DNA of 6,510 nt, taken from Verrucomicrobiales bacterium. Lineage in GTDB: Bacteria; Verrucomicrobiota; Verrucomicrobiia; Limisphaerales; UBA1100. The stretch lies in contig DPAW01000254.1 in the NCBI GenBank assembly GCA_003517285.1, positions 1 through 6,510 of the forward strand. Direction: 5' to 3'. The stretch's first letter is position 1. Each line of letters begins with the position of its first letter. Below, piece after piece: positions 5,856-6,510 of the stretch. The notes under the pieces are model-generated. The model worked only from the letters and a program-made list of their open reading frames with translations. It was not told where the DNA came from and did not search any database. Position numbers and translations under genes: made by a program.

Positions 5856-6306
5856 AGTTTCCTTCTTCACAGCATTTCACATAACCCTCAGCTGCACGCT
5901 TGAGACGTTCCCATTCTCGTCGAATGTTGGAGGCTTCTTTGGCGCTGATCTTGGAATCAGCGGCCGCTTCGGCCACGGTGGAAAGAAGATCGGCAAATTG
6001 TTTCACCACTTTGCTGGTAGCCGGCGCGAGAGTTTGATCGGTAGATGTTTCTTCGCTTGAAGGATCACTATTTTCAACGAAAAATCCCCCCGATTGCTCG
6101 CAGAGCCAACGCAATAATCGAGGGTCATCCGCGGCCATGATCAGGGACTGGGCACGATCTAGCGGGTTGGCGATACCGCTTGCCGAGCCGGAGTCAGGGG
6201 ATTCCGCCCATTTGTAAACGGTGGACGCGGAAAGGTTCATTTGATCGGCGATATGCTTCACCGATTTTTCTTTGAAGACAGTTTTTAGTAGGCGATGGGA
6301 TTTCAC
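5824..6306 (-). CDS. Small HTH regulator resembling phage CII regulatory proteins
   Basis: A 160-residue protein. Residues 14-34 (KSVKHIADQMNLSASTVYKW) form a clear helix-turn-helix, followed by a segment (NPLDRAQSLIMAADDPRLLRWLCEQ, given by position 47-71) and GGFFV (73-77). This HTH plus a helical segment about residues near the end of a small-molecule-free domain resembles the Phage_CII regulator family; that link is from memory and not certain. A Ser/Thr/Glu-rich linker (about 78-98) leads to a helical C-terminal region (99-148) that may mediate oligomerisation. GTG 6306 is the start: the preceding in-frame codon is a TGA stop, and the next Met (residue 23) would cut the HTH in half. No Shine-Dalgarno is visible. 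No phage genes lie nearby, so it is probably a chromosomal regulator. Its targets are unknown; it is convergent with the recR-HAD operon and transcribed in the same direction as groEL. Confidence 0.8.
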   Translation of the reverse strand: MKSHRLLKTVFKEKSVKHIADQMNLSASTVYKWAESPDSGSASGIANPLDRAQSLIMAADDPRLLRWLCEQSGGFFVENSDPSSEETSTDQTLAPATSKVVKQFADLLSTVAEAAADSKISAKEASNIRREWERLKRAAEGYVKCCEEGNFKRLNRDLKK

Positions 6307-6357
6307 TCAGGTCATTGTAGTAGAATTAGTTACTGCTTGGGTACTGTAAACTGAGTG
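6304..6357. repeat. Inverted repeat pair at the start of the CII-like gene
   Basis: CACTCAG (6304-6310) and its exact complement CTGAGTG (6351-6357) lie 40 nt apart. The first copy contains the GTG start codon of the minus-strand regulator. They could be two operator half-sites for autoregulation, or could pair in a longer transcript and hide the start codon. A 7-bp match in a span this short can arise by chance about one time in ten by my rough estimate, so this is only suggestive. Confidence 0.3.
6314..6319 (-). promoter_or_regulatory. Candidate -10 element of the CII-like gene
   Basis: On the minus strand these bases read TACAAT, five of six matches to the sigma-70 -10. No good -35 is found 16 to 18 nt upstream. 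If used, transcription would begin near 6307, one base before the GTG start at 6306, giving a leaderless mRNA; that would fit the absence of a Shine-Dalgarno. Weak support. Confidence 0.3.
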
Positions 6358-6384
6358 TTTTTTTATAATCGTAATTTTGAGTCA

Positions 6385-6416
6385 AATAAAAAAAGGGCCG
6401 ACCCGAGGGCCGGCCC
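6385..6416 (-). terminator. Rho-independent terminator of groEL
   Basis: Read on the minus strand, GGGCCG (from 6416) pairs with CGGCCC (ending 6395), with two further possible C-G pairs inside and a short loop. The stem is followed by TTTTTTT (6394-6388) and more AT-rich sequence. It begins 24 nt after the groEL stop codon. The plus strand has no T-run after the hairpin, so the terminator works in the groEL direction only. It should insulate the downstream CII-like gene from the strong groEL transcript. Confidence 0.88.
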
Positions 6417-6440
6417 GTGTAATGGAGTGATCGCTACGAC

Positions 6441-6510
6441 TTACATGTGGTCGTGACCATGATCCGGAGCGGGCTTCTCCTCTTCCGGAACGTCGGTGAT
6501 GAGACACTCG
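6441..6510 (-). CDS. groL: Chaperonin GroEL, C-terminal end only (cut by the window edge)
   Basis: The last 22 complete codons of a minus-strand gene that continues past the right edge. The first part reads ECLITDVPEEE, which matches the ECMVTDLPK segment near the end of E. coli GroEL, just before its disordered tail. The rest reads KPAPDHGHDHM and then TAA. The usual GGM repeats are replaced by a tail with three His and three Asp in the last seven or so residues. GroEL is the ATP-dependent folding chamber of the cytosol, with the tails pointing into the cavity. A strong intrinsic terminator follows. The call rests on a short segment, but both the motif and the termination signal fit; a GroEL paralogue is equally possible. 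Confidence 0.75.
   Translation of the reverse strand, partial: ECLITDVPEEEKPAPDHGHDHM

Larger units (their letters stand above)
6307..6440. other. AT-rich spacer between groEL and the CII-like gene
   Basis: These 134 bp hold the groEL terminator, the 5' region of the CII-like gene and no ORF of note. The part from 6311 to 6394 is clearly richer in A and T than the rest of the window. On the minus strand a TTGACT at 6385-6380 matches five of six bases of a -35, but its best -10-like partner (TATAAA, 6367-6362) is only 12 nt away, which is too short for a standard promoter. Confidence 0.5.

Noticed and set aside
6364..6369. Perfect plus-strand TATAAT
   Set aside because: No -35 lies 16 to 18 nt upstream, and transcription would run only into the antisense of groEL. 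It sits in AT-rich sequence where such a match is likely by chance.
1..6510. A new defence system, mobile element or CRISPR array
   Set aside because: I looked for repeats with spacers, transposase or integrase motifs, att-like direct repeats and toxin-antitoxin pairs and saw none. All genes but the CII-like regulator are recognisable housekeeping or metabolic families.

Overview
The window holds housekeeping genes of a Gram-negative bacterium with moderately high GC. The phylum is an inference: the DnaX zinc-module sequence, the GroEL tail and the CII-like regulator suggest Verrucomicrobiota or a relative in the PVC group, but I could not search a database. No stretch longer than 300 bases lacks a gene. 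I see no CRISPR array, insertion sequence, prophage block or tRNA.

Left part (1-2356, + strand): first comes the 3' end of a peptidase M16 protein, cut by the left edge. All of its zinc-ligand positions are replaced, so this half is non-catalytic. After a short gap with a perfect 9-bp hairpin comes a complete aldose 1-epimerase (galM) with a lipoprotein-like signal peptide.

Centre (2357-5855, + strand): a small bacterial SRP RNA gene (ffs) lies just upstream of dnaX, followed by ybaB, recR and a HAD-family phosphatase gene. ffs-dnaX-ybaB-recR is a classic conserved cluster linking membrane targeting, clamp loading and recombinational repair. From dnaX on, the genes are 9 nt apart, then 3 nt apart, then overlap by 1 nt, which indicates one operon. 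The DnaX has lost three of four zinc-module cysteines. The ffs region has several short pairings that exclude one another, plus a strong inverted repeat over its probable promoter.

Right part (5824-6510, - strand): a small HTH regulator resembling phage CII proteins converges on the HAD gene and overlaps it by 32 bp. After about 130 bp of AT-rich spacer, which holds a strong intrinsic terminator, the window ends in the last codons of a GroEL gene. That GroEL ends in a histidine-rich tail instead of the usual GGM repeats.

I found no clearly new multi-gene system. The points most worth checking are the ffs-dnaX RNA structures, the zinc-less DnaX, the non-catalytic M16 half, the GroEL His tail, and the start region of the CII-like gene.
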